Position numbers and translations under genes: made by a program. The notes under the pieces are model-generated. The model saw nothing but the letters and a program-made list of their open reading frames with translations, had not been told where the DNA came from and ran no database searches. This document shows, piece after piece, positions 1 through 10,914 of a stretch of DNA of 64,000 nt (the stretch's first letter is position 1; each line of letters opens with the position of its first letter). Source of the stretch: Romanomermis culicivorax (Eukaryota; Nematoda; Enoplea; Mermithida; Mermithidae); contig CAWUHX010000008.1 of NCBI GenBank assembly GCA_963922205.1, positions 1,583,282 to 1,647,281 on the forward strand, written 5' to 3'.

Positions 1-640
1 TACTTTTTGTTTGGTTCTCTTTTTCTACTTTTTCGTTGTTTTTTTCTCTTTTTACATTTTCTTCTTTCTACGTTTTGCTTATTTTTACTTTTATTTCTAC
101 TTTTCGTTTGTTTTCCTCTTCTCTTTTGTTTTTTGTATATACTTTTTAACTTTTTGTTGTTTTTCTCTACATTTCGTTTGTCATTTTCCTACTGTTGGTT
201 TTGTTTTATTTTCTCTATTTTTTGTTCTTTTTTCTTTTTTTCCACTTTCAGTTTGTTCTCCTTTGTTTCACTTTTTTGCCTGTTTTTTATCTGTTTTTTT
301 TTGTTTTTTTACCTTTCATTGATTTTTCTCCTTTCTTCTGTTTATTCTTCTTTTTTTTCGTTTTCTCTATTTTATCCACCTTGTTGCTTTCTTTTCCTCT
401 TTCGGAAGTGTTGTTTTTTCATTTTTTGTTGTTTTTTTACTTTTTGTTTATTTTTGTATTTTTACTTTCTGTTTATTTTTGTTTTTTTTTCGTTTTTTGC
501 CTGTTTTTCCCTACTTTTTTATCCTTTTTATTTTTTCTTATTTTTGTTTGCTTTTTTTCAATTTTTGTTTGCTTTCTATTTTTCAACTCTTTAGTTTTTT
601 TCTACTTTTCGTTTCTCTTTACTTTTTCTGTTTTTTGTCT
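1..640 (+). repeat. Pyrimidine-rich low-complexity tract
   Basis: The plus strand is almost pure T and C with scattered G. A degenerate motif of about 20-30 bases built on TTTCTACTTTTCGTTTG recurs many times. Long open frames here are F/L/S-rich by-products of composition and are not genes. The tract ends near 640, where sequence of normal composition begins. Confidence 0.8.
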
Positions 641-985
641 GATTTATTTTATGGATATCCAGAGAACAAAAACTAATATTATGTCACCTGAAGGTAGTGG
701 CCGGCCTCACATTCCCATCTGCATGGACTCGTATGCTGGTGCACTCCAATATATTAGTGCGGATGGAGTGACGATTTGAGCCGCAGTGTTGCCGATGTAT
801 TTCAGCCTTGCTAATTGCAGACTGAGTCCGAAGATATCACCCTCGTTGTCACCAAAAGGCTCTAAAGACTGCAATGACTCCGTCGGCCCCTATAAGTGCC
901 ACTGAAGGACACCTTCGGCCTCCCTGGTGATGGCCTGTTAGCGCTGAGTCTCTTCCCTTGCCAGTTTTGTTACTTCACATGACAA
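641..985. other. No gene recognised
   Basis: This stretch has mixed composition and is somewhat richer in GC than its surroundings. I see no convincing exon, RNA gene or repeat. It may belong to the same old retroelement as the gag fragment that follows. Confidence 0.4.
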
Positions 986-1321
986 TTGCTTAATAATTTA
1001 CCTGATAGAACTTTGGGAAATCCATATCGTGGACTGTATTGTTCCTATCATAAATCAAATAGCCATTCATCCGAAAATTGTTTTATTCTCCACCCTGAAT
1101 TGATTCAGCCTACGGATCAGGGGAGGTCGTGGAATCCTGGTAACAATTTTTATAATCGAAATTTCAACCCTCGGGGTGGCTTTGTAAATCGTGGACGAGT
1201 CGGGTTTGCTAATTTCGGCCAACGGGTGCCATATCATAATAATAATGCAGAACAGAATCCAAACGTGGCATATTATTATCGCCAAAATAACGTCCCGCAG
1301 CCACTGCCAAATATCCGATGA
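986..1321 (+). pseudogene. Retroelement gag nucleocapsid fragment
   Basis: This is an open frame of 112 codons with no ATG at its 5' end, so it is a fragment. Near the start (about 1040-1081) is CSYHKSNSHSSENC, a C-x2-H-x4-H-x4-C zinc-knuckle-like motif of the kind found in retrotransposon Gag. A long N-, R- and G-rich basic tail follows (repeated NNF, NPRGG and NRGR), as expected of an RNA-binding nucleocapsid C-terminus. The same C-x2-H-x4-H-x4-C variant occurs in the decayed element at 22.1-23.1 kb, so both may belong to one family. No protease or reverse transcriptase is recognisable next to it. The motif is seen directly; the Gag assignment is by analogy. Confidence 0.5.
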
Positions 1322-2215
1322 GGTAGGCTTTTTGGACCTGATGTATGAGTATCTAACTTGCAGCAGATTCAAACTTGTTTTTTTTCATTGAAACAAATAT
1401 TATTTCACATCAAAACATCACTAATGTTGTCCCGCTGCTCTCATAAGGATGGTGCAAGTATTACCCCTGCTTGACTAGGCATTCGCCTTGCTGTCGAACC
1501 CTATTTCTGAACAAGACACTTACAGAGTTCATAAAATTGGAGATAATCTTAAAACTAGCTGCAAAATTTACAAGCATCCATTTATTTAATAGGTTCTAAA
1601 AACCCTAATGCTGGTTGCTTATGACAAATCTTTCAATACACCTATTCTGGTAGGCATGAATACAAAGCCTGGGGGACTCCTTGGCCCTAAAGTTTTGGAT
1701 CAGCATACGTTGATTGATAAACGCTATATCGAATGAAATCAAGAAAAGCTGGCAGTGATATAAAAAGAGAAATGATTCGAGCGACAATTCACTGATTTTT
1801 AGCTTAGTGGTTTTGGTTATCATTTACACTTATATAGAAATGGATAGTTTCGTTTTATGAATAAATGCAATGAGAAGCCACTTGCTGTCAGTCAAGCCAC
1901 ATTTGACCTTGCACCCATTGGACTTGTAGTGTGCAGTTGTTGGATTGCTTTTTGGTGGTGGTCATCACGAGAGTGTGACTCGTGGCGGGAACATTGACTA
2001 TCAGATTGGCCGGCTGGGGGTGTGTGTTTGGCTTGCGCTGCTGTTTTTTTAGTCATGACCTTGGGCTGTGGGGTCCCACTAGTCAGTGAACTAGTTTGAC
2101 GGGCCTCTTCACGAGCTTTCCATTGATAAATTCTAAATGGAAGTCGTTTGTACAGGTGTATCTTTTGTGTACCCGTGTATGGGCCCATATAACTAGTACA
2201 AGGGAATATCATTAA
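1322..2215. other. No gene recognised
   Basis: This is mostly AT-rich sequence with no exon, tRNA or array that I can support. Short open frames on both strands look like chance. Confidence 0.4.
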
Positions 2216-2696
2216 TTTTTAGCGCCTACACTTAGTGTTGAAGAGAATTGTGACTTACGATTGAGAAAACGTGAGTGTTTTAATACATATCATGTGAGTG
2301 TTTCAATACATACCCAAAATACCAGCCATAATGATGACTTCTCTCCCCACCTTTTCTATGCATATGACAAGTGACCTAGGGCTCGAGTATGATCAGTATC
2401 CAATAAACTGAACTAAAATACCAAAATTTAAAGTAGAGACTGACTATGCTAAAAAATATATTTTTTTGGAACTAGTAACTTCAATCCACATTTTTTGAAT
2501 TTTCAGACGATTTTTTCAACAACTCACAGTTCTCTCACTTCGATGGTGAGAAATCAGAACTCTTTTCTTGTTTGTCCTTCGCCAGCAAGATCCATACTCA
2601 CCAGCACCTGACCTTAGAGCTTGAATACTTGTAAGTGATGTCAAGAATGACGATATTTTTCTGCAAGGAAACAGTAGCTTCAGAGCATGCTTAATT

Positions 2697-2762
2697 GCAC
2701 ACTGCAATATGCAATGATGCTTCGAGTATGCACACTGCGATGTGCAATGATGCTTCGAGTAT
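2697..2762 (+). repeat. 33-bp tandem duplication
   Basis: There are two head-to-tail 33-bp units differing at two positions; both contain GCAATGATGCTTCGAGTAT. The repeat lies in the 5' flank of receptor pseudogene A. Confidence 0.85.
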
Positions 2763-3330
2763 GCACTGTTTTCGATGTCAATCTGGTCGGAACAGTATTG
2801 TTGGAGGGAGCACAATCTTCCTCCACTGTAAATTGTATTATTGATTTAAATGCTGGTTTGCTGATAAATTTTCCAGTCGCAAGTTTCATCCAGGAATAAA
2901 GTTAAAGAAGATCTTCTATCATACATGGACAACGTGTAAATCAATGCCCAAAAAGATAGTTTGGAAGAATAGACGACAAAGCTCATGCTTAGTTTCGGCT
3001 TTTTTGGTGGACTGGGTGCCATTCTCAATTTTCTTTTGATCTGCTTTGAGCTCATAATTGAGATACATTTTATTCTTTATGAATTTTCTGAATTCTTTCA
3101 ATCATTGTGAATCATGGAAATATAGCATAGAAAGCAGTATTACAAAATGTTTTTTCATTTTCCAGGTTTCATGAAATGAAAACCATATGAATACATCATA
3201 TTTGCCATAGCCAATCTCATCAATTTTTTCAAATGTAGTTTTCACGCGTACGAAACACGGCGACCATGTTCGTAAATACAGTGGTTTGCTTTTTGTCATC
3301 TCCAATTGTGCAACAACTATGCTGCTGACA

Positions 3331-3386
3331 GTCAACATGTTTCGTCATTATTTGTTGTTGTCAACATGTTTCATCATTATTTGTTG
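3331..3386 (+). repeat. 29-bp tandem duplication
   Basis: Two near-identical units contain GTCAACATGTTTC and CATTATTTGTTG. The duplicated piece is the receptor's TM3-end codons, so this is a late slip in the pseudogene. Confidence 0.75.
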
Positions 3387-3516
3387 AATAATTTTTTAGG
3401 GATATACTTTAGGGATAGATATGTGGGACCTTTTTAACAATTTTACCTCCACCGTTTTTTTTTGTTTTTCACGCTTTTCCTGTGTAAGAAAGGACAGAAA
3501 CTTGAGAAAATTTACG

Positions 3517-3590
3517 TAGCAACCGGAATCGAAGTCAGAATCTGGTGTTTCAAAGGCAAGTGTCATATCCACTCGACCAAGCAGGCACAA
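3517..3590 (-). other. tRNA-like sequence (degenerate)
   Basis: On the minus strand an A-box-like TGGTCGAGTGG is followed about 45 bases later by a B-box-like ACTTCGATTCC. The spacing is that of a tRNA. The acceptor stem does not pair, so this is a tRNA-derived relic (SINE head or pseudo-tRNA) and not a working gene. It sits inside the TIR element 3426-3859. Confidence 0.45.
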
Positions 3591-3680
3591 CTAAACAAGC
3601 CTGAAAATAATCATTTGACCAAGCATGTTTACTGACTGCTATTTTAACCGAACAACTTCATTTGGAAGAGCCTCAACAGC

Positions 3681-3701
3681 GCTGCGCCCTCCGGGCGCAG
3701 C
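3681..3701. repeat. Strong GC-rich hairpin
   Basis: GCTGCGCCC and GGGCGCAGC form a perfect 9-bp stem with a 3-base loop (TCC). It is very GC-rich in an AT-rich context and can be extended with one bulge. Its position inside the TIR element suggests a structural part of that element. Confidence 0.85.
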
Positions 3702-3867
3702 TGCTGTACCCTAAGCCTAAACCAAAGGAAAATTTTAAAGGAAAAATTAATGTCTACTCACTAGTCACAGAAATCGGATCTTTTTAACAATTTACACAAA
3801 GAACATGAAAAGCGTGAAAACAAAAAAAAACGGTGGGGGTAAAATTGTTAAAAAGACCCGATATGTG

Positions 3868-4985
3868 CACATCATAAATGATGATGCAGAAATGGGCCCT
3901 TGAAAAGAAAAAATCTGGGCCAAACGTACTGATGCAACAGGAAAAAAGTTTGGTTCCACGAATCCTAGGTTTTTCAAACAATTTTCAACGATTTTTTGAA
4001 ACTATCCAATTTTTTTTTTATCCCCTCAGGCCAGATTTGCCAATATCGGTTAATTTTAGCAAAGTTTTCTGCTAAATTCACACAAATTCCACTAATTCAA
4101 TCAAATTTTTATCTTTTGTATAGTTTTAGCAGTATTTGTCGTTTTTGTTGAAAATATTTGTCGCATTTTTAAATATTTGGTGCGACAAAACAGAGAGCCG
4201 TATGAGTCTCTTTCATTGTCTCCTTGATGATGGAAATTGCACAGGTATCACTTTCCCGTTACTCGAATGAAGCAATACCTATGGAGTCCCCTTCATCAAT
4301 CTTCAAAACCTGTTGCTGCTCCAGTGTCCAATTCACGAAAAAAGGATGGAAAAATCAATTGCTTTTGAGAAAAAGGTGTTGGAAACGACTCAATAGGTGG
4401 TTTAAAACAATTTCATTAAATTGCCTCATTTCTGATACTGACTCTCTTATTCTTGATGTATCATACATTCATTAGGTCCATGTGCCTTTACATACCTGCA
4501 TTATTAAATAGGAAAATTCCTTCTTGGTAGGAAAGCTAACATAAAATTCATCATTTTTAGTAACAAAACCCAGAATAAATAATTTCCCCGATAATTCGAT
4601 TAGATTTCACCGATATTCATAGTTAAACTCATTTTGGAAATTAGGATTTAATAATAAGTAAAAAGGTTCCAAACTGTAGTCCTGTTTTGATATGCATCCG
4701 AATTCAATCCGATTTGTATAAATTGAATCATTGATGAAATTTAGACTCCAATTAATGTTTAATTTTTTGATGAAGTGATTTTTATGAATTTAGACCATGC
4801 CCAATTGTATTGAATATTACAGTGAGCTCAGAATCTGGCCATGATTCAGTTCGAGATGCATTCTTGTAATCACTAAATCCTTGCCAAATCAGTTTTGTAT
4901 GCCGAAAATAGTTCATTTCTTACATCTAAAGTGTTCTAAACTCAAGCTTTTGACAAAGAAGCAATATGCATTTCCCAGTAAATAC
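3868..4985. other. No gene recognised
   Basis: This is AT-rich intergenic sequence. I see no exon, RNA or repeat that I can support. It lies downstream (3') of the minus-strand receptor gene whose poly(A) signal is at 4986-4991. Confidence 0.4.
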
Positions 4986-4991
4986 TTTATT
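4986..4991 (-). promoter_or_regulatory. Poly(A) signal of receptor gene
   Basis: AATAAA on the minus strand lies 21 bases beyond the TAA stop of the receptor gene, which is the expected place for 3'-end formation. Confidence 0.6.
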
Positions 4992-5012
4992 CATACTAGT
5001 ATAATAAAAAAA

Positions 5013-7088
5013 TTATGAGATATCAATGGGTCTTATCCACAGTACAATTTTTTCTCGCAAAATCCTACGCAAATCGTTACTTTTCCACAAAAGAACAATT
5101 GGCTCGAGAATAAAATCTAAAACCGTAAAACGTGTACAATACACTAAAAAATTTGAGCTCACAGTTAAAACGTAAAACTGACTCAAAATCAAGCGCAACA
5201 ATGGTATCAGAATGACATTCATACTATAGAGTAGAATCAAAAGCCTAACCGATGAGGCCAACTTTGCCGCCGCGGCTATTGCCTGTTTTTGGCATTTTAT
5301 ACTGTTGATATCGACCCTATGATTTTCCTGTGCTATCGGATGACGGCTGCACTGAATGAACAAAGTTTTCTTGCGTATTTTCAATTTCGCCAATACCAAA
5401 ATGCAAATGTAAGTAGCAACACTGAAAATTCCAGACACCACATTGATGTACATGATGGCGAACGAATAATCACTTTTGATAACCAAAGTTATGCTGCGAC
5501 ACATGACGTGATAGTCACCAGCTGACCAAAGTTCCAACAAAACGCCGGAGGTGACTTGCAAGGCGCAAAGACAGTAAATTAACGTCAAACCAATGTAGCC
5601 ACTCCTGGTCGAGAAAAGCCTGGAAAAGAAAAAATTCCATTTTTATGAATAACTATATTTTTTCCTTTCCTTTCCTTTCCTTTTCCTTTCCTTTCCTTTC
5701 CTTTCCTTTCCTTTCCTTTCCTTTCCTTTCCTTTCCTTTCCTTTCCTTTCCTTTCCTTTCCTTTCCTTTCCTTTCCTTTCCTTTCCTTTCCTTTCCTTTT
5801 CCTTTCCTTTCCTTTCCTTTCCTTTCCTTTCCTTTTCCTTTCCTTTCCTTTCCTTTCCTTTCCTTTCCTTTCCTTTCCTTTCCTTTCCTTTCCTTTCCTT
5901 TCCTTTCCTTTCCTTTCCTTTCCTTTCCTTTCCTTTCCTTTCCTTTCCTTTCCTTTCCTTTCCTTTCCTTTCCTTTCCTTTCCTTTCCTTTCCTTTCCTT
6001 TCCTTTCCTTTCCTTTCCTTTCCTTTCCTTTCCTTTCCTTTTCTTTCCTTTTTGTATATTCTTGATCACCCAATCTTGATTACCCATTGCTCATGGCTCT
6101 TTTGTGAGAGACGCATCTATGAATTACCTTTGTTCATTCAGTTTTGTAGTATCTTCGTTTTTAATTAGTATCAAATATTGTGTGTTTTTGTTTGGCGAAA
6201 AAAGAAATGCAAGGAAAAGGCAGGAGGAATAGAAGAAACAAATGAAAAAACAGAAAATCAGAAAGAAAACAAAAGAACTAAAACACTGCAACAACTAAAG
6301 CAAAGTGAAGTAAGGGCAAGTAAAGTTGAGGAAATGAAACGGGGGAAAACGAAGAAAAAAAGAAAATCAAATCAAAACTGAAATGCAAAAATGAAAACAG
6401 AAAAAATAACGATAAATATACAAAAAGAAAAAAGTGCAATGGAGAGTAAATAATGCAAAATGAAGAAAATAGAAAAGAAATGGAAAGAAAAGAGAAGATA
6501 AGTGAATAATGTAAATTTATTGCTTCAGGGCAATTGTGGGTGTGGTCATTATAAGAGCTGTGGGCATTGCATGATCAAAAATATATTTGTTGGCTTATAT
6601 TGTGGTGATATGAAACTTTTTTGGGGCGGGTTTCATAAGAGATCAAACGTCGACTCATTGAGCTGTATGGGAATTAGCTCTCACCTGTATTTAAATGGCA
6701 AAGATATGGCCAGCAGTCGATCCACGGCTATCAAACATATAATCCAAGTAGCCGAACATTCGCAAAAATAGGGTACAGTATAGACCAACAAACAGTAAAT
6801 TTTACGCATGTACAGAAATCGTAGTTTGGCACCAACCACTTGGAAAATACCATAACAAAAAATGTACAAACTTTGGAACATGCGGGCCAAAAAGAAGGCA
6901 GCCAAAAAGAGGTAGAATCGCGACGTATGATGTTTTTTGTGCCCGATTATCAAATAAACGACGAAAAAATTGGCCGCTGCAGCTACAGGACCCATGCTGA
7001 CGAAAAATACCAAATTGTTGACCCAAAATCGATCAATTTCAGTAGCGAAATCGTAATTTGGTTGGGTTTGATTTATCGGGTAGAACAT
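5013..7088 (-). CDS. Seven-transmembrane chemoreceptor-like GPCR (two exons)
   Basis: Exon 1 is 7088-6685 and exon 2 is 5619-5013, giving about 336 residues. The intron (5620-6684) has a clean GTGAGA donor and TTTTCCAG acceptor and keeps the frame. An N-terminal NQT glycosylation site (residues 6-8) precedes TM1 (about 27-50), TM2 and TM3. After TM3 comes DRLLAISLPFKY, the DRY-box region of rhodopsin-like receptors. Exon 2 supplies TM4, TM5, TM6 and TM7; TM7 ends LEPIVLLWKSNDLRRIL, a variant of the NPxxY-to-helix-8 region with E for N. Length, motifs and layout fit nematode srsx/srx-type chemoreceptors at the plasma membrane of sensory cells; ligand unknown. No lesions are seen. The ATG at 7088 is the first in frame, but an upstream non-coding exon is possible. 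TAA stop, AATAAA follows. Confidence 0.75.
5660..6050 (+). repeat. (TTTCC)n pentanucleotide array in receptor intron
   Basis: About 390 bases of near-perfect TTTCC repeats, with hexamer interruptions (TTTTCC) near 5680, 5800 and 5833. It lies in the intron of the minus-strand receptor gene, so it is GGAAA in the pre-mRNA. Open frames across it are artefacts. Confidence 0.95.
6185..6505 (+). repeat. Purine-rich (A/G) low-complexity tract
   Basis: The plus strand is strongly A-rich with G (AAAGAAAAC, GAAAAAAGA and so on) and lies in the same intron as the (TTTCC)n array. Its strand bias is opposite to that of the tract at 1-640. No coding potential beyond K/E-rich composition. Confidence 0.7.
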
Positions 7089-8059
7089 TGCTACAGAACA
7101 GCTGTAAAAAATAACGATATCAGTAGGTATAACAATGGCAAAAATTGTAACTTTTTGCTCACTATATCTTTTGTAGTATCATACAGCATTAGCAAAGGTC
7201 TGACTACCGACTACTGGTCTACAGTCCAGAGACTAAGGTCTTAAGTCTCTGGACTGCAATCCTTTTTTTAGGCTGTAGTTCTCTAAAAGATTATAGTCTT
7301 TATTCAAAATGACTATTGCCATAGTCCCTCAAAAAAGACTATAGTTCACTAAAAACTTCTAATTCTATGTCATTCTGTGAATTGAGATGATAATTTAAGG
7401 CTATTTTTATTTTGTTCATTTCGAGAAAACATAGTGTAGATGATAGAGTTTGAATCGCTATGCTAGGTACAATAATGACCCAAAACTAAATGAAATACCA
7501 CCTCCAGGGCAGATAACAACTTCTCTGAGGAAAAACAGATAAAAGCGGAGTCGTCTCCCATATTTTTGGACCTCATGTTTATGCTTTATATTTACTTTTA
7601 TCAATCATACAGTCACACGGATGAAAAATGTGAGCTAGAAAGCTGCGGATCTTAGCACAGTTGTTCATGCAGAGTCAGAAAATTTTTGTTTTAGTCTACA
7701 ATGATAATTGTTGAGAACTGCACAAAACATCACTGCCAATGACTCAGACAAAGCACAACAGCCATAAAGTGAAGGGGACTGACAAGTAGGCAGATTTTCG
7801 CTCCAAATCAACGTGTGAAAATCAGCATAAATGATCGATTTAATACTTGTTGTAATACTCAGAGACACCAGCTGATTGACAAGGCAATGTGGAGGATAAT
7901 ACATTGGTGTCAGCATCTCACAAAGCATGTGTTGCAGTTGCATCAGGATTTTTGATTGACTACATGTTGTATTGTGGAGCCACTACAGCTCATTAGCTCG
8001 CAAAAAGTGATGCCATGGCCTGTTCAGACTGGAATGCATTCATCACCATGTGTTAACAA
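7089..8059. other. Upstream region of receptor gene; 13-bp hairpin
   Basis: This is the putative promoter side of the minus-strand receptor. It contains a perfect inverted repeat, CAGTCCAGAGACT (7222-7234) and its complement (7244-7256), with a 9-base loop, followed by repeated ACTATAGTC-like words to about 7350. No TATA box or exon can be defended. Confidence 0.5.
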
Positions 8060-8323
8060 GTGGCTCGATATGTTCAATGGTGGAAAACTTCGCTGGAGGA
8101 TAACATCCATTACTCTCGGTATTTGGAATATACTCTCAATAATCCACACAATGTCATGAAATTCAAGCAAAACGTGAAAAATATTTGTAATTTTAAAATA
8201 TCATCTGATATTGTGTACATGGTAGGTTTTTTGATGAAGTTCGTGCACCCTGACCTCAATGTCACTCAATGGGTGAAACAGGTTTTTCAACATATTCTGG
8301 ATGTTGAAATAGGCGTGCATTAA
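8060..8323 (+). CDS. Unrecognised open frame, 87 codons
   Basis: This is an ATG-initiated frame with amino-acid composition typical of protein (charged and aromatic residues mixed, e.g. KFKQNVKNICNFKISSDIV). I recognise no domain. It lies just upstream of a palindromic transposable element, and no splice sites or partner exons are evident. It could be a real exon, part of a decayed element, or chance. Confidence 0.15.
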   Translation: MARYVQWWKTSLEDNIHYSRYLEYTLNNPHNVMKFKQNVKNICNFKISSDIVYMVGFLMKFVHPDLNVTQWVKQVFQHILDVEIGVH

Positions 8324-8354
8324 ACGTACCTCTATTGTGATATCTTACAGCCCA

Positions 8355-8701
8355 GGGGCCAGTTTCATCAAAGAGACTTAAGCTCCAGCTGAGCTGCAGC
8401 TTAAGCTGTAGCTTAACTCTATATGTTATACCATTGCCATTAAGCTGCAGCTAGCTTAACTCACACACACAAAACATATCGAGAAAGTTAAGCTGCAGCT
8501 GAGGTTAAACCTTAACGACAATGTTATGGCGACAGAGTTAACCTCAGTTAAGCTGCAGCTTAACTTTGTCGATATGTTTTGTGGGTATGAGTTAAGCTAC
8601 AGCCGAGCTGCAGCTTAACGGCCGTGGTATAACATACAGAGTTAAGCTACAGCTAAAGCTGCAGCACAGCTGGAGCTTAAGTATCGTTGACGAAGCGGTC
8701 C
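8355..8701. mobile_element. Palindromic MITE/foldback, 347 bp
   Basis: The whole element is one long imperfect palindrome centred near 8528. It is built from AAGCTGCAGCTTAA-like words and rich in PstI/PvuII-type sites (CTGCAG, CAGCTG). The left end begins GGGGCCAGTTTCATCAAAGA; the right end, read inward on the other strand, begins GGACCGCTTCGTCAACGATA. Both then continue ACTTAAGCTCC. I could not find a convincing target-site duplication. No coding capacity. Confidence 0.75.
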
Positions 8702-10594
8702 AAGATAGTTGAGAAGACATTGGGTCTACTCCTGCAAGTTGTCAGTGAATATGTACATCTCACATTTCACGTCACTATGTACCTGTTCGCGTTGAAATCA
8801 AAATCAAGACTGACCTAAAAATGCTAAAGAATAACTATTAATAAAGTAGGACTTGGGTGAAACATATAAACGAAGGATAGTATGCGAAAATGGAGGTGCC
8901 GATGAGCCTAAGCATCATCTGTTTCTTCTTTCTCGACGTGGGATGATCAGAAAAAATTGAACCTATGCCTGTCAAACAGTTACTTGTCTATAGTAGATCA
9001 CAATGCAGTGTTTGCCTGAAGTTCTACCTAAAAATGGGTCCAATCAGCAACTAATGTTTGTTTAGCCGGGAATCCATAAAAAAAGATTGAATAATGGTGA
9101 ACACTGATTCAAAGCAGGTTGTTGTTAAACTGAAGCCACTCGTTATTGCATAGTTGTGAACGAACTCCAGTCCGCACAGGCCATGCCATCATATTTCACA
9201 AGCCAATTGTGAGCTATACTCACTCCCCTATACTGTTACTGCAAGCTTGACAGTTTAGATGTCTGCTTCATTAGCCTAATGTGAACTATTTTTTCTTGAA
9301 AATGAAATCTGATCCAAAGAGTGAAAATTAGAGAACAAAGTAGCCAACAAAATCGAGATGGGTAGTTTAGTCAAAAAGCCAATGAAAAAACCCTATGGCG
9401 AAATGGCAAATGCAGAGATGTATTCGAATGCATGAATTGTAACATTTGAAATCCTGACGCCTCTGGGAATATTGGCGATTCCACCAAGAACAATATCTGC
9501 TGTAACAGAACTGTAAAAGCATTTGATCGACGGATAAGGAAAACACAAATCGGGTCTTAGAGCAAAATGAAACCAGCACTTGAAACCCTTCTTTATTGAT
9601 ACCCCATGCTCGTTTTCTACAAATTATTCGACCTATCTTAATTACTGGCCAATTATTTCTCTATTTTAGCATCATTTACGTAGCAAATAGTATGCTACCT
9701 AGTGTATAATTTATATTTTCAAGAAAATCACTGGGCGTGCCGCAAGAAAATCAATAGGCATGCCGTTCGTTGCTTGACATTTTTATTCTCAAAATTAGAA
9801 TTTAGAAATCTTCTACGTTATCTAACCTTCTTTTTATTAGTTTTCCTTTTAATTTTGAATGTCGGTTTTCACAACTTTTTTAGAAATGAGCTTCCAAAAT
9901 TTTCTTGCAATAGAATCAAAACTTCACAAGAATCAGAGCATATAAATCTATATTAATTAGCATACACTTTTTCCTGGGACCAGTTTCACACAGCACACGA
10001 AAATTTCCATTAAACAACTACATTAGTCAACAAAATATTGCAACTGACAAAACAAGGCTCATTGTATTCATTTCACAAAGCTTCTCAGCTATTTTAAATT
10101 TGCTGACTAAATCTCCTTAATCATTTCGCCAGCAAACTGCTCTTCCAAAAAACTGAAAAAGATTTTTAAGTCGGAAAGGTACATTTTGGTACATTTTAAA
10201 AGGTCAAAATCACAACATTTTCCGGAGTTTGGAACTGGTTATAATGGTCATTTTTTGCTATGATCCAGCTTACCAGTCGGGCGAAAAAATTAAGAACAAG
10301 ATATTACGATCTGCAATGTAGGTTTATTACCTGCTCACTTATTTCCACAGATTATTTTGCTTTCCTGGGCTCTTTGCAAATGAATGGACTACAGGTCGTG
10401 AGAACCATTGAATGTTGAATTTGAAAAACTTTGAGGTGACAAAATCAGGTTTTAGTTCATGGTCAATGTTTTAGTTGGCTTATTATCTATTTTGCTCGCC
10501 TCATGCTAACATGCATTCTTAGATAAGATTGGTCAGCTGACCGACTCAGTCGACATAGACCTTCCTGTATTTAAAACATCTGAGCATAATTGAT
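8702..10594. other. No gene recognised
   Basis: AT-rich, with short chance frames only. At about 9976 the words GGGACCAGTTTCACACAG resemble the end of the palindromic MITE just to the left, so a decayed relative may lie at 9976-10150; the other end was not found. Confidence 0.35.
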
Positions 10595-10914
10595 TGGGTA
10601 GCAGATCTGCTACCTAGTGCACATCCGCTACCATAGTAACATCCGCTACCAGACATGAAACAATGCAAAAAAGTTTTGCTATCATTTTCATGATGGTTTT
10701 CCCAAGACAAAAATGATTAGAAGGAAATATGGAAACACTAATGACGGTAAGCAGTCTGTTTGGTGGAAAATATTCCTTTGTCACTTTTATGGAACAGTGT
10801 GCAAAAGTGGTTAAAAAGTAAATGTAGCTCCTTATTTACATTCCTTTGCAGAAAAGTAGCAGATCTGACAACGGTAGCGGATGTGCACTAGGTAACGGAA
10901 GTGGCATCGACCCA
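10595..10914. mobile_element. Short TIR element (about 320 bp)
   Basis: A perfect 22-bp inverted repeat (10611-10632 and 10873-10894, core CTAGTGCACATCCGCTACC) is nested inside longer imperfect arms that both start TGGGT at the outer edge. AGATCTGCTAC words also occur in both arms. The arms enclose about 240 bases of non-coding sequence. No clear target duplication is visible. Confidence 0.6.

Larger units (their letters stand above)
2216..3386 (+). pseudogene. Chemoreceptor-like GPCR pseudogene, copy A
   Basis: This is a dead paralogue of the receptor at 40072-42017 and of copy B at 12.6-15.4 kb. The start region (ATG at 2925) is followed by in-frame stops. A TM1 fragment around 2988-3040 reads SFGFFGGLGAILNF, close to copy C. 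A 3' splice site (TTTTCCAG, about 3155) precedes a TM2-TM3 exon with further stops and frameshifts. Recognisable pieces of it are YEYIIFA and CKYSGLL (before a frame change) and TTMLLTVNM. No TM4-TM7 exon is seen downstream; sequence similarity stops near 3340-3390 in a short tandem repeat. Upstream sequence (2216-2920) is also similar to that before copy B, so a whole gene with its 5' flank was duplicated. Confidence 0.6.
3426..3859. mobile_element. Non-autonomous TIR element with tRNA-like insert and TTAGGC seed
   Basis: The left arm (3426-3490) and right arm (about 3786-3859) are inverted copies: both read, from the outside in, GGRYCTTTTTAACAATTTTA, then a CCACCG plus poly-T segment and CACGCTTTTC. 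The 8-mer GATATGTG sits immediately outside both ends (3418-3425 and 3860-3867), a textbook target-site duplication. Between the arms are a tRNA-like sequence (minus strand), a strong 9-bp hairpin (3681-3701) and CCTAAGCCTAA, nearly two telomere-type units, at 3711-3721. There is no transposase, so the element is non-autonomous. An 8-bp duplication fits hAT, P or Merlin mechanisms; the terminus does not settle which. Confidence 0.75.

Noticed and set aside
7..779. F/L-rich membrane-like proteins
   Set aside because: Overlapping frames in a pyrimidine tract, open in several phases because the sequence lacks A; no start context or conserved motif.
5585..6087. KERKG and FPFLS repeat proteins
   Set aside because: Translations of the (TTTCC)n array inside a receptor intron.
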